64,000 bases of DNA, taken from contig PTEX01000194.1 in assembly GCA_003342815.1 (NCBI GenBank), forward strand, positions 124,001 through 188,000. Reading direction: 5' to 3'. This document shows, one piece after another, positions 54,901 through 62,733 of the stretch; the first letter of the stretch is position 1; the number at the start of each line of letters is the position of its first letter. Both the position numbers and the translations under genes were made by a program. Source of the DNA: Eudromia elegans (lineage: Eukaryota > Chordata > Aves > Tinamiformes > Tinamidae). The notes under the pieces were generated by a model, which ran no database searches, was not told where the DNA came from, and saw nothing but the letters and a program-made list of their open reading frames with translations.

Positions 54901-57355
54901 CCAAGCACAAACAGAATCAAACTGGGGAGCTGAATCTAAACTGCTTTTCCCAGGCNTCTAGCTGAAACTCAGCTAAACTGAATGTTTAAATTAAATGTTC
55001 CTCAAAAGGAGAAAGTAAGCAGTTTCACTGTTACATGCAGTTAAATGTTGCTAATAATGAAAATGCTTCTTTCTTAAAAAGTTCTGCTGTCCTTAGAATT
55101 TTGGTATCTTTTTTTGTCATGATAAAGCACACACTATCCTTTCACCCCAGCCTCTCTCTGCAATACTTCATGTCTGGAGTAATATCTGCTACTGATTTTG
55201 ACCTTGGCCTGTTTTTGTCTCTCCTCACATCTGCAGGAGACCTTTCTTCTTTAGTATAACTGGGTCATCAGGNTCTAGAGATCAATTATCTCTTCACTGT
55301 TCTCTAACTTTCTGTCTAAACTAGCACAAAGAGAGGGAACCAGCTGTGCTGGGCTCACATGGAAGCCAATCACTCCCTGCTATCAGCCCTGCAGCTCCAG
55401 ATCAATGATCACAGTCAAGAAATTAATGTTTCAGGGAGAGCTTGCACACTTCTCTAGGCAAGCTGGGTCAGTTCCCTGCCTCTCTTGCATGCAGTTACGG
55501 TCACCATAACCCTTAGCCATCAAATCTAACTGCTTCAAATGCATCAAAATTAAAACAATATAAAAATAATTGAATAAACGGACATAAGGAGCTGACAGCC
55601 CAATCCACATCCATTGAAGAAAGCAGGAGTCTTTCTGTTGATTTCAATGGCCTCTGCATTAGGTTCTAAGGGGTAAAACTTTTGGTTATACTTCTGTAAT
55701 GTTTGTACTGCACTCTGATCTTCAAAGGGGACATAAAGATTGATTAACATAGCCTCCTTGCTGCTTATATAATTCTTAAAAATAACTTACAGGTAACTTT
55801 GGAAAAATTAACTCTCAAATGGCAAAAGCTCTTGTGCNTTGTATGGTTTTCATCTGCTTTTGATGCCATGGTAGATTCTGTGCGATGGACAATAGGTCAA
55901 GTGATACTAACTCTGTGCTAAGCTACCAGTTTCACCCTTACTGACACTCAAATGAGACTAGATATGTGGCATTGCTGAGCGAGATAAGGCTGCACTGTGG
56001 TATTGNGGCTCTTCTTAATAAATACCTGGAACATTAAGAACAGTATTTTCATTACATAGCATTAGTATTTACCATGAGGAATATAATCTCAAAAAAAATT
56101 AAGGAATAAAATGGCATATAAGACCTTCATATAAGAAAGACTGAAATGACTCCTGGACATAGAAAATGAAGGAGGTGGCAGTGCTGTGTGAGGCAGCATT
56201 TACCTTGTAGCTCTCAGTGTGGCTCCTCTGAGCACACAGGCAACAGTGGGCTCATGTAAGCTCATTTCACTGACCATGTAAACAGTAGTTCTTAGGGCTA
56301 AAGGGAATCTTTTCCCAAGCTCATAGGAGACTTCAGACTAGCTATAAATTTTGCTGAATCTCATTTAAATGTCTTACTGCTCTCAGACATAGTGAATTTG
56401 TTTATAAATCATTGGTATGAATCATCACTCTCCTCTTTTAAAGAAACATAAAGTATCCACTACAATGCTGTAGAAAGGAGCAGCTATGAAGTATTTTTAA
56501 ACCNAAAGTGCTTTAAGTATAAATGATCTGCACATAAAAATAAGTTAAATAATCTTAATTGTAAATGATTTATTTTTGTAATTAAAAGCTGGGCTCTTCA
56601 GAACACTGTCAGACTCTTTTTTCCCATTACAATTGATAAGATTTCACCAAAATGGCATAGTCAAAGCCCTAAAATGCTGATTTATGACACCTGATGAACA
56701 GAAGTGTTAGAACAGATTGCCTAGGTTTCTGGTATAGCCAAATGGAGAGAAACTAGCACCTCTGGCAAATTCTGGAACACGAACACCCAGCAAAGCACTT
56801 TGTGCTCTGCGCTTTTCAAGTACACGCCAAGCTGACACTTGTCCAAGGCTCAGGAGAGCACCACACAGTGTTTGTGCTGCCGGGCGCTGCAGTGGGTTGC
56901 TTTGTGCAAGTACTTGGCTTTACAATAACATTTATAAGCAACACAAGGATCAACATCAACAAGGATGACTTTATCCACTCACTAGTGATCTGTTCCTCAT
57001 TTCTTTCTCTTTTCCCAAACTTTAAAGTGTGGCATCCTTAGTTATTTTTTCTTTTACTCTCTCGTTCTCGCTATTAATATAAGAAATTAAAAAGAAACTG
57101 CTAATTTTGATAGATGCCTCATCTTTGACTTGACTATTTTTTAACATTACGAATGCATACCAGTATGTGGAATTATTCCGTGATGAGCATTACTGCTCAA
57201 ACACTGATCTAACGTATTGCTTGGATTTCTCTCCTTCAGATGATCCTTCTTGTGTGGATTTATTCACTTGGTGTCATCTGGTACCCCAGCATGGTGTCTG
57301 TAACCACAAATTTTATGGCAAGCAATGTTGTAAATCATGCACGAAGAAGAACTGA
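15951..57355 (+). CDS. ADAMTS18: ADAMTS18, secreted zinc metalloprotease with TSR repeats; exons 4-23, 5' partial
   Basis: Join: 15951-16233, 19239-19438, 20177-20260, 21096-21255, 21804-21909, 25199-25336, 26793-26946, 27968-28063, 28842-28990, 31727-31899, 33801-33931, 34072-34195, 35399-35643, 43792-43933, 45200-45326, 49625-49829, 51576-51767, 52052-52264, 53680-53827, 57240-57355. This gives 1061 residues in one frame. In partial numbering: late prodomain 1-119, furin site RFKR 116-119, zinc motif HESGHNFGMIHD 273-284 with catalytic Glu274, Met-turn Met298, TSR1 from about 429, Cys-rich and spacer about 460-700, TSR2-6 about 715-1022, PLAC 1023-1061. The family is secreted, is activated by proprotein convertase cleavage and acts in extracellular matrix. 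ADAMTS16 is the closest paralogue, but linker and C-terminal residues ([12 protein letters not shown], ending [19 protein letters not shown]) match ADAMTS18. The signal peptide and about 165 N-terminal residues are missing because the window starts inside the gene. Confidence 0.96.
16234..19238 (+). other. ADAMTS18: ADAMTS18 intron 4
   Basis: A 3005-bp GT-AG intron, AT-rich, with an A14 tract at 18465-18478. No other gene or recognisable element was seen. The long minus-strand frame at 17348-17752 resembles no family I know. Confidence 0.9.
18465..18478 (+). repeat. A14 homopolymer
   Basis: A single A run after gtcc in intron 4. Confidence 0.8.
19239..19438 (+). CDS. ADAMTS18: ADAMTS18 exon 5 (prodomain end, furin site, start of catalytic domain)
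   Basis: The acceptor is ttccttttag and the donor is ATG|gtaaga; the exon is 200 bp. It completes Tyr95, then encodes [17 protein letters not shown] and the convertase site RFKR (codons 19301-19312). The predicted mature chain begins [16 protein letters not shown], followed by [19 protein letters not shown], the first strand and helix of the reprolysin fold, with an NVT glycosylation site. Human has RPRR at the furin site (from memory); the R-x-K-R consensus is kept here. Confidence 0.97.
19439..20176 (+). other. ADAMTS18: ADAMTS18 intron 5
   Basis: A 738-bp GT-AG intron with one N at 19646. Nothing else was recognised. Confidence 0.9.
20177..20260 (+). CDS. ADAMTS18: ADAMTS18 exon 6 (catalytic domain)
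   Basis: The acceptor is cattacag and the donor is CCT|gtaagt. The 84-bp exon is phase 0 at both ends. It encodes [20 protein letters not shown] then LLLLEQEP, the conserved hydrophobic core strand of the metalloprotease. LLEQEP is as I recall it in human ADAMTS18, whereas ADAMTS16 has an LLEDEQP-type sequence, which helps separate the paralogues. Confidence 0.96.
20261..21095 (+). other. ADAMTS18: ADAMTS18 intron 6
   Basis: An 835-bp GT-AG intron, AT-rich. No further feature was recognised. Confidence 0.9.
21096..21255 (+). CDS. ADAMTS18: ADAMTS18 exon 7 (catalytic domain)
   Basis: The acceptor is atctacag and the donor is TTTAG|gtatgg; the 160-bp exon runs from phase 0 to phase 1. It encodes [20 protein letters not shown], then [19 protein letters not shown] and [14 protein letters not shown]. 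The DHAILLTG block and the Cys pairs are standard in ADAMTS catalytic domains; [11 protein letters not shown] distinguishes it from ADAMTS16. Confidence 0.97.
21256..21803 (+). other. ADAMTS18: ADAMTS18 intron 7
   Basis: A 548-bp GT-AG intron, including an N at 21438. Nothing else was recognised. Confidence 0.9.
21804..21909 (+). CDS. ADAMTS18: ADAMTS18 exon 8 (zinc-binding helix, HESGH)
   Basis: The acceptor is ttcctctag and the donor is CACAA|gtaagt; the exon is 106 bp. It encodes [20 protein letters not shown], then [16 protein letters not shown]. The first zinc ligand His273 is CAT at 21893-21895, followed by catalytic Glu274 and second ligand His277. The exon ends inside the Asn278 codon, so the active-site motif is split over two exons. 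Confidence 0.98.
21910..25198 (+). other. ADAMTS18: ADAMTS18 intron 8
   Basis: A 3289-bp GT-AG intron separating the two halves of the zinc motif. It contains only short chance open frames and scattered N bases. No repeat family was recognised. Confidence 0.9.
25199..25336 (+). CDS. ADAMTS18: ADAMTS18 exon 9 (third zinc ligand and Met-turn)
   Basis: The acceptor is tcttttcag and the donor is CTCAG|gtaggt; the exon is 138 bp. It completes Asn278 and encodes [20 protein letters not shown], then [20 protein letters not shown] and LNKFLS. His283 is the third zinc ligand, Asp284 follows it as in the family, and Met298 is the Met-turn. The catalytic machinery is therefore complete. Confidence 0.98.
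25337..26792 (+). other. ADAMTS18: ADAMTS18 intron 9
   Basis: A 1456-bp GT-AG intron. No gene or classified repeat was recognised. Confidence 0.9.
26793..26946 (+). CDS. ADAMTS18: ADAMTS18 exon 10 (end of catalytic / start of disintegrin-like domain)
   Basis: The acceptor is tcattatag and the donor is GTAAAG|gtacct; the exon is 154 bp. It encodes [40 protein letters not shown] and [24 protein letters not shown] is the conserved ADAMTS entry to the disintegrin-like domain. An AG five bases inside the exon would break the frame if used. Confidence 0.96.
26947..27967 (+). other. ADAMTS18: ADAMTS18 intron 10
   Basis: A 1021-bp GT-AG intron with short chance open frames on both strands at 26973-27352. 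None resembles a known protein. Confidence 0.9.
27968..28063 (+). CDS. ADAMTS18: ADAMTS18 exon 11 (disintegrin-like domain)
   Basis: The acceptor is tcttttcag and the donor is AATATG|gtatgc. The 96-bp exon is phase 0 at both ends. It encodes [20 protein letters not shown] and [12 protein letters not shown]. The Cys spacing and the LWC and AAEGTPCG motifs are typical of ADAMTS disintegrin-like modules. Confidence 0.97.
28064..28841 (+). other. ADAMTS18: ADAMTS18 intron 11
   Basis: A 778-bp GT-AG intron with N bases at 28346 and 28527. Nothing else was recognised. Confidence 0.9.
28842..28990 (+). CDS. ADAMTS18: ADAMTS18 exon 12 (disintegrin end and central TSR1)
   Basis: The acceptor is gtttggcag and the donor is CCAAA|gtaaga; the exon is 149 bp. 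It encodes [20 protein letters not shown], then [20 protein letters not shown] and [10 protein letters not shown]. WxxWxxW is the C-mannosylation pattern and CSRTCGGG fits the O-fucosylation consensus CxxS/TCxxG. This is the central TSR that follows the protease and disintegrin modules. Confidence 0.97.
28991..31726 (+). other. ADAMTS18: ADAMTS18 intron 12
   Basis: A 2736-bp GT-AG intron. No other feature was recognised; open frames at 30319-30522 and 30740-31066 look like chance. Confidence 0.9.
31727..31899 (+). CDS. ADAMTS18: ADAMTS18 exon 13 (end of TSR1, start of Cys-rich region)
   Basis: The acceptor is tcttttttag and the donor is GGAAG|gtaatt; the exon is 173 bp. It encodes [40 protein letters not shown] and [27 protein letters not shown] followed by YKWKPYTKV is the conserved opening of the ADAMTS Cys-rich domain. 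Confidence 0.97.
31900..33800 (+). other. ADAMTS18: ADAMTS18 intron 13
   Basis: A 1901-bp AT-rich GT-AG intron ending in a T15 tract (33739-33753), about 50 bases before exon 14. No other gene was seen. Confidence 0.9.
33739..33753 (+). repeat. T15 tract upstream of exon 14
   Basis: A pure T run about 48 bases before the exon 14 acceptor; it may extend the polypyrimidine tract. Confidence 0.8.
33801..33931 (+). CDS. ADAMTS18: ADAMTS18 exon 14 (Cys-rich region)
   Basis: The acceptor is cttttcccag and the donor is TGTGAA|gtaaga; the exon is 131 bp. It encodes [20 protein letters not shown], then [20 protein letters not shown] and GICE. CKLYC, KVKDGT-C and DVCIDGIC are hallmark Cys-rich-domain motifs of the family. 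Confidence 0.97.
33932..34071 (+). other. ADAMTS18: ADAMTS18 intron 14 (140 bp)
   Basis: The shortest intron in the gene, GT-AG, with an interrupted T-rich stretch. The frame stays open through part of it, so only conserved residues on either side fix the splice sites. Confidence 0.92.
34072..34195 (+). CDS. ADAMTS18: ADAMTS18 exon 15 (Cys-rich end)
   Basis: The acceptor is ttggttgcag and the donor is AATG|gtaagg; the exon is 124 bp. It encodes [20 protein letters not shown], then [24 protein letters not shown]-x-LGS and [13 protein letters not shown] are the end of the Cys-rich domain; NST is a glycosylation site. HKAN at the end leads into the spacer and is ADAMTS18-like. Confidence 0.97.
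34196..35398 (+). other. ADAMTS18: ADAMTS18 intron 15
   Basis: A 1203-bp GT-AG intron. The open frame at 34485-34769 resembles no protein I know. No repeat was classified. Confidence 0.9.
35399..35643 (+). CDS. ADAMTS18: ADAMTS18 exon 16 (spacer domain)
   Basis: The acceptor is cttttcag and the donor is TTTGAA|gtaagt; the exon is 245 bp. It encodes [60 protein letters not shown] and [30 protein letters not shown] and GPTNETL are conserved spacer blocks; NLS and NET are glycosylation sites. Confidence 0.97.
37735..37850. other. intron 16 GC/CpG-rich patch
   Basis: A local GC-rich stretch with CpGs in agcgagttcgggctgcgtg and gggccgcccacgtggcaggg; CACGTG lies at 37795-37800. Unassigned. Confidence 0.35.
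39329..39356 (+). repeat. GA-rich microsatellite
   Basis: An impure (GA)n and GAAA run that follows a short poly-G stretch. Confidence 0.85.
40771..40885 (+). repeat. 49-bp direct duplication with internal inverted repeats
   Basis: The 49-bp unit at 40771-40819 (starting aatttgccctccaaaagaca, ending gatagccaa) recurs identically at 40837-40885. Between them is a partial third copy (aatttgccctccaaa, 40821-40835). Within each unit CCTCCAA and TTGGAGG form a 7-bp inverted repeat around a 14-base loop. Confidence 0.95.
43792..43933 (+). CDS. ADAMTS18: ADAMTS18 exon 17 (end of spacer, start of TSR2)
   Basis: The acceptor is cctctctag and the donor is GGGG|gtaggt; the 142-bp exon runs from phase 0 to phase 1. 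It encodes [40 protein letters not shown] and [17 protein letters not shown] is the end of the spacer and CSATCGGG opens TSR2. The linker between them ([17 protein letters not shown]) differs clearly from my memory of the human linker. The donor region contains a second GT four bases on. Confidence 0.95.
43934..45199 (+). other. ADAMTS18: ADAMTS18 intron 17
   Basis: A 1266-bp GT-AG intron with the sequence GTAGGTAC at its 5' end. The minus-strand frame at 44508-44837 resembles nothing known to me. Confidence 0.9.
45200..45326 (+). CDS. ADAMTS18: ADAMTS18 exon 18 (TSR2)
   Basis: The acceptor is cttctatag and the donor is GCATA|gtaagt; the exon is 127 bp. It encodes [20 protein letters not shown], then [14 protein letters not shown], an ambiguous codon TGN (45301-45303), and NTNPCPA. 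The ambiguous codon sits at a conserved Cys in human ADAMTS18 as I recall it, so TGT or TGC is expected. NSS is a glycosylation site. Confidence 0.95.
46140..46161 (+). repeat. T22 homopolymer
   Basis: An uninterrupted T run in intron 18 following ctgcagg; unassigned. Confidence 0.85.
48922..48949 (+). repeat. T28 homopolymer
   Basis: A 28-base T run followed by aaacagaagaaagcc. It could be the reverse-strand poly(A) tail of an old retrocopy or a microsatellite. No retrocopy body was recognised beside it. Confidence 0.85.
49625..49829 (+). CDS. ADAMTS18: ADAMTS18 exon 19 (TSR3)
   Basis: The acceptor is tgctttaag and the donor is TCTCAG|gtaata; the exon is 205 bp. It completes Tyr771 and encodes [60 protein letters not shown] and [19 protein letters not shown] is a canonical TSR core. 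The exon ends exactly before the first Cys of TSR4, a phase-0 module boundary. Confidence 0.97.
49830..51575 (+). other. ADAMTS18: ADAMTS18 intron 19
   Basis: A 1746-bp GT-AG intron with T-rich tracts near 50096 and 50346 and an A tract at 50674. No other feature was recognised. Confidence 0.9.
51576..51767 (+). CDS. ADAMTS18: ADAMTS18 exon 20 (TSR4)
   Basis: The acceptor is ccatcacag and the donor is AGTGAG|gtaagt. The 192-bp exon is phase 0 at both ends. It encodes [60 protein letters not shown] and [12 protein letters not shown] is the TSR4 core and GRCPKN-RLQW leads into TSR5. Confidence 0.97.
52052..52264 (+). CDS. ADAMTS18: ADAMTS18 exon 21 (TSR5)
   Basis: It follows a 284-bp intron (51768-52051) with acceptor tttttgcag; the donor is CAGCAG|gtagga. 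The exon is 213 bp, phase 0 at both ends. It encodes [60 protein letters not shown] and [32 protein letters not shown] matches ADAMTS18 specifically, in contrast to ADAMTS16. Confidence 0.97.
52265..53679 (+). other. ADAMTS18: ADAMTS18 intron 21
   Basis: A 1415-bp GT-AG intron. Its acceptor reads tctcnacag, with the N at 53675 outside the invariant AG. The minus-strand frame at 52498-52794 was not recognised. Confidence 0.9.
53680..53827 (+). CDS. ADAMTS18: ADAMTS18 exon 22 (TSR6)
   Basis: The acceptor is tctcnacag and the donor is AGAGAG|gtaaaa; the 148-bp exon runs from phase 0 to phase 1. It encodes [40 protein letters not shown] and [22 protein letters not shown] is the TSR6 core and CNTNFCPAP closes the repeat. 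Confidence 0.97.
53828..57239 (+). other. ADAMTS18: ADAMTS18 intron 22
   Basis: A 3412-bp GT-AG intron. No other gene, RNA or classified repeat was recognised; several isolated N bases are present. Confidence 0.9.
57240..57355 (+). CDS. ADAMTS18: ADAMTS18 exon 23 coding part (PLAC domain and stop)
   Basis: The acceptor is tctccttcag. The coding part is 116 bp and ends in TGA at 57353-57355. It encodes [20 protein letters not shown], then [18 protein letters not shown]. The six-Cys pattern and C[13 protein letters not shown] are the protease-and-lacunin (PLAC) module at the C-terminus of this family branch. A possible alternative reading starting further upstream (57167) would include intron sequence and is not supported. 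Confidence 0.98.
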
Positions 57356-58497
57356 TAGCAAAACATTATCTGAACCCTTCAGTGACAGGAGTCTCCAATT
57401 TATGTTGGAATTAACTTTGCTTTGAAGCAGGACATGGTGCTGCATAAACCACTGACAGAAGAGACATATTTTCTAAGGGAATGTCTGAGGTACAGTAACT
57501 AGTGGATAAATGTTGAAAAAGGAATGTCTTTTTTTCTCTTTACTTGCTGACCTCACTGAAGTACAGGGTACTGTGGATCACTTGAACACAGAGACGCAAG
57601 GGGCAGTTCTTCCTTCTTTACAAGAGTCGCTTTGCACTGCCATGTGTTAGGAGGAAGAAAGCAGGGCTGGCTAAAACAGAAGAAAGCAAAGCCAAGGAGA
57701 TGATGGGAAGGTGCTGGAGTAAAGTTCCAGCATGGCAGCAGGACAGATGGCACTACCAAAAGTGTTTCCTTTCATACTTTCTATGGTAATGGAAGCTGTT
57801 TACTGCCACTTTTACAGGAAAGACATTCAAATNGCTGGTTGGAGAAGGCAGTGTCACATGTGTGACCACAAGAAGTATATGGTGCACTATGAAGATATAT
57901 GGTGCTTCTCTATTATACTTGCTGCTGGAAAAGCAAGTTTTGCATCATGCTAACATTTTTGTTTTGATAAATTCACTTTCTGCTTTGTGTAGAAACTCAG
58001 AGGTGGTTAACTAGCAACTTGAAATGTATTCCTAGAAATATTCGTCATTAGAACACTGGGACTTAATATTTCTGTGTGTTACAAGTAAAATAGAATTTCA
58101 CATTTCAATTAACTCAAGGAACTCAGATTTATTGAGCTCAATGGTTATTTTTGCAACTTTCTAAGCTCATTAGATATAACACTAAAACTTAAACTTCNTA
58201 TTCTAAAGTAGTTTTTTTTTTCTCAGAAGCTAAGTTGTTTGAATGCCACGATACTGATGAATGGCTTCTTTTTAATCTCAAATCTCTCTGCAAATTTTGA
58301 TTCAGNAGTAAGTCAAAGGAAATACCAAGAATATGTCAGTCTATTAATTCATGACAAACTTCTCTAAGTAGTTATTTATTCATACAGGTGATATGGAATA
58401 TATGAAAAAAAAAAAAAGGAATGACTTGGTCTTACCAAATAAAAGGTATTTCCGTTTCATTTTCAAAATACTCACTTCAGTGTCCACAAAGAAACAA

Positions 58498-58503
58498 AAT
58501 AAA
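58498..58503 (+). terminator. possible proximal polyadenylation signal AATAAA
   Basis: A canonical hexamer 1.1 kb past the stop codon. The downstream sequence is only weakly GT-rich, so it is a weaker candidate than the distal sites. Confidence 0.3.
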
Positions 58504-59210
58504 TGTTATAAAAACAATGATATTTGTAACTATTCAGTATGGAGATGTTAGATGATGGAATGTATCAAATGGTACAAGTTTAAATGTTTCTTTATTGAAA
58601 AAATACCCAAACTATTTGCCAAAACCGGTCTGAGACAGAGCTGTATCCTACTGTAATTTTCTGAGGAGTGGCATAAGGGATATATTTATCTAATTCCACC
58701 AATCCCACAGTTTCTTTTGATGAATGTAGCCCAGTTTTACTGCTTTTTAAAGTATCATTTCAGTGCAAGATTAGCCAGCTCAGCACTAATGCCAGACAGT
58801 GGTCAGTTAAAATTAGCAGTTCCTTTTGCAACAATTTAAATGAAAAACATGTATCCTCTGATACTTTCAAGAAATGATGATTGGAAACATATCTCAGTCT
58901 ACAGGCTCTGTCTTGATACTGGACATTGTATAACTAGAACCATTTCCTAGGAACACTACATTCTTTTGTTTTGTCTTTATAATTGTGCCCTTTTTATTAT
59001 TTGATGTAAAATAATTAATTTATTAATGCATAGCATTTCATTTATATTTCTTCACTCAAGTGACAACTGAGAAGAAAAAATGGTAATGTCACAAAGTATG
59101 AATTATGCTGTAAAAAAANCCCAAAATATAAGTATAATATTTAATTATTTTATAAGCTTTGTAATAAATACTCTAACAGTCTCATTGTATTTGGAATTGT
59201 AAAATTAATG

Positions 59211-59216
59211 AATAAA
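59211..59216 (+). terminator. probable distal polyadenylation signal AATAAA
   Basis: A canonical hexamer with another AATAAA at 59163-59168. It lies in AT-rich sequence and is followed within about 30-50 bases by GT-rich sequence (gtggtacatctttgttgat), as expected of a cleavage signal. Confidence 0.5.
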
Positions 59217-62200
59217 ATATGGAGGTTATAAGTAATAGAAGTGGTACATCTTTGTTGATAACCATAGTATCTTCAAGTAAAACATTTTATCCTATTTTCT
59301 TCTGCTGTGTAATTGTCAAATGTCTGCAGCTCTGAACCTACCCACATTCTGTGCAGTAGCAGCAACAAAGGCTGCCCACAAGAAAGGCCAAATTTGGGGC
59401 AGTGGAAAGACAGATACCACTGACGTATGTGCCCAGCGCGCCCTTGCCACTCAAGTTGTGTAAGGGGTTAATATTGATGGGGAGGCCTCAGAACAGCAGA
59501 TTTGAGTGTCAACAAGCCCTTATGATGAATGGGGTGGAGGTCATTCCTTACAGGCGCTTCACGTCAGGCAAATGTACTAAGGTCATGTGAAACTTTGCTA
59601 CGTTTGGAGGTCCCATTATCCTGCGAAGTGTGGAATGCACTGCTGGGTATTCCACAGGATAAATATAGTGTAGTTGCATTTTCAAGAGCAGAAGATGTTT
59701 CTCATTGGAATGACCACCCTGCCATGGAGCTCAGGCTGGACTGCAGGCCATTTCAGACATGAAAACAAAACTGGCCACAACTTACAGTTACTTGTTTTAT
59801 AAAACAAACACCACCACAAAAATACAGCTGCCCTCCTTCTGCAAGACAAAACTGACCTCATTCTCCAAAGCCACCAGAGCGCTCTGTCTCACAGAGCAGC
59901 ACGACTGCCCCTGCACATACTTATCTGCAAGATATTTGGCAAAATAAGACAACCTTCTCACCCAAGCGCTAGGTTTTACAGTCTCTCTCAACTGCCTCAG
60001 GATACTTAATTTTTCTAAAAGTGACTGAGATCAGACGTTTCCAGGCCATTCCCTCACACAGACTGGTCAGACCTCCATCTCTTTGTGGGATCATTTTATT
60101 TATAAACTCTCTAGCACCCTGGCCACTTCTCCCGCTTGTCACCATCATGCAGATTTATGGTCACAGCAGCTCCATGGAATACAGGCAGTACTGAGTATGC
60201 CCCTGACTTCCAGGATATTCTATAGACAACAATAAACAACAGATCAGTCTGCTCTTGACTGGCTCCCATAAGTGTTCTGTTGCACATGACTTGGGCTAGT
60301 AATTTAAATAATTAATATACCTGTACAGGCACTCAGGCTCTAAATTGCTTTGTGTTCTGGAGTAGAATTTCAGAATTAAAATGAAATGACAGTTGTCAGT
60401 GAATTACAGCATTGGAGCTGGATGTTGAAAGAGGAAATATTGCATTAAAGTACACTATTGTGTGGCTGGATCAATCCCAAGTCTGCAACTATTTTATTGC
60501 TAAGCCCTCGCAACAATATTTGGTACACAAAGCTTGGCAGTTTCCAAGAAGTATATTGCTGCAAGGCTGACTCTATAAAGCAGAATGGGGTCTTTTCACA
60601 ACGGAATATCTCTGTTTCCTGTAGTCAGATTTCATCACCAGATAAAGGATGTATCTGCCTAAAACTCAAACAGATATTTAATGAATGGCTTGATTGTGTA
60701 AATCAAACTTAGCTACCTTGGATGCCCAGAAGACATGAAATGTTAGAGACAGATGAACATTTCGCTGCATGCAGTTTTATGGTAACATGATCTACATCCA
60801 CACTTGCTTTCTTTTTCAGCAAATCCATTTCAAAAGCATCAATAAAATAAATTAACATTGAGAACATTTAACTTCTTATCGCGTCCAACCCTGCTTAGTG
60901 ACAGGAGCCTCATTGTGCACAAGGCTATACACATGTCATGAAGGCTTACAGTGAACAGCACGTAACAAGAAACACTAGCACGACAGCATGTGAGCAGCGA
61001 GACCCCTGCAATGAGGAGAAAAGTTGTTGCTCATGGCCCACCATCTGTCTGGTAGGGCAGAACATTTCAAAGGAAGCTCCATCAGATAAGAACTCCAAGA
61101 GCTAAATATTGAAGAACTTAATCATTTTGAAAGCAAGTAAGTTTAGCATCATTGAGGTCTGAGAGGAGAAGGGAAAGACAGCAGGAAACTGGGATGCAGT
61201 GGAATGAATCAGAAATGAGGTGAATCCAATGCTGAGTCCTAATTGAAGATGGTGACTATCACTAGAGGAGTGGAATAAATACGGATCAGAGAAACGGTTA
61301 GCCTGGCAGTTACCGGCAAGTGCAGAGATGTGAGTTTCTGGTAAGACAATAAGTCCTCTTTCCACCAACAAAGTTCTGAAATAAGGAGGTAGAGATGCTA
61401 GGAAATACCTTTAAAACTCCTTCATTGCCAATCTTACATGAACAGTAGCCAAATCAAGCTGACTTTCCTGTCTGCTTCCTGCAGTGTGCACCGCTGTCAA
61501 TAGTCTCAATGTCCTGTTCTTCAGCAGCACCCAGGCTGGGGCTGGAAGGGTTTGCTTTGGGATTTACATCCTGCCCAAGTCCTTCACCTTGTCACTCACA
61601 AATAGTTTCAACTTCTTGTCCAAATCAAGCCATTGTCACCACTCAGTCACCCTTAACACTGTATTATGTCCTTCTCAGGATTTAAGATTGTCCCTTAGCA
61701 TCCTTCACTTGTGCTGGACTTGTCCTGCCCNGCATTAATTTATTATGTTCTTTTGGGATAATGCTCACTAATCCATTCACAATAGCTAAGGAAGTTGACA
61801 CAAAAGTTCATTCAAAATGAATAGGAAAAGGTTTATGATAGAAATGCTTACTTACTAAGTTCTTGCCTGTGGAAAGCAAACAGGTTTCAGAGAGAAAAAA
61901 GCACAAGAACTCCTTCACTAGGATCTTCTTCACTTCCTCCCCTTGTTATCTGAACTAGGTTTGTCTAGTAAAAAAAACCCTAAGGTTGCCCTAGAGCAGC
62001 CATCTCCTGCACTCGCTCAGATGCTTCCACCAGGAATTGAGGCCCGTTAGCTCTGCTCAGCTCACAGTTCAAGGTGACTGCAGGATTCAGGAGTTGCTCT
62101 TGTGTAAAATACTCAGTGCCTGCCTATGATGTCCTTTCTAACTAACTTCCAGTTGGCTTTTAACGTAGGAATGTGCTCCAGACATTTTGATTCCTCACCC

Positions 62201-62430
62201 CCAGCACTGTCAGACACTGCAAAAAGCCCCAGGATTCCTGTAGAACTCAAGCAGGGAGAGGCACCCCAAAAACAGAAAGAGTCAGTTTTCTTTCCATGAG
62301 GAAGGATGAGAGAAAAAGCCATTAATGTTTTCCCTGGACACAGATAAAACCAAGTATCACAGGAAAAGTCATTCCAGTGCAATGTGTTCCCCAAAGCATT
62401 AGAATCCACGTTTCCCCATGCTACATTCAG

Positions 62431-62464
62431 TACGAGCAAGAAAAGAGTATGAGCAAGAAAAGAG
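62431..62464 (+). repeat. 17-bp tandem duplication
   Basis: tacgagcaagaaaagag is followed directly by tatgagcaagaaaagag, one mismatch. Confidence 0.9.
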
Positions 62465-62672
62465 TAAATCAGTTCTCTACTTCCCACTATGCTGAAAGTT
62501 ATTTTTCCAAGATTATAAAACAAAATGCATTCTACAAATAATTTTCAATTTAAGAAGTTTTCTATGTTACATTTTCACTACCCAAACAGATGACCTTACA
62601 GGTTTTTCCCCAAATGACACAAATAGATGAATCCTACAAAAAAGACAGTGCTTCTAGATTATTGTGTTAATG

Positions 62673-62733
62673 ATCTACACTATCTACAGTCACTGTCTAC
62701 ACTATCTACAGAATCTATCTACACTATCTACAG
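62673..62733 (+). repeat. ctacactatctacag tandem repeat
   Basis: Three copies of tctacactatctacag with irregular spacers, starting near 62674, 62696 and 62718; a small CTAT-type minisatellite. Confidence 0.85.

Larger units (their letters stand above)
57356..59235 (+). other. ADAMTS18: probable ADAMTS18 3' UTR
   Basis: AT-rich sequence directly downstream of the stop with no conserved open frame. The end is inferred from AATAAA motifs at 59163 and 59211, followed by a GT-rich stretch at about 59240-59262. It includes an A13 run at 58405-58417. The exact cleavage site cannot be read from genomic DNA. Confidence 0.55.

Noticed and set aside
57167-57239. In-frame upstream extension of the last exon starting with Met at 57167
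   Set aside because: The clear acceptor ctccttcag at 57239 joins exon 22 in phase, and the upstream residues do not match the family.
15951-57355. Gene could be the paralogue ADAMTS16
   Set aside because: [56 protein letters not shown] and the C-terminus [19 protein letters not shown] follow ADAMTS18, not ADAMTS16, as I recall both human proteins.
59590-59760. Possible ancient LINE (CR1) segment around gtgtggaatgcactgctggg
   Set aside because: Only a short vague resemblance to old CR1 3' sequence; not enough to annotate without a repeat search.
62113-62523. 136-codon minus-strand open frame downstream of the gene
   Set aside because: No domain pattern, no splice or promoter context and low-complexity hydrophobic composition; likely chance.
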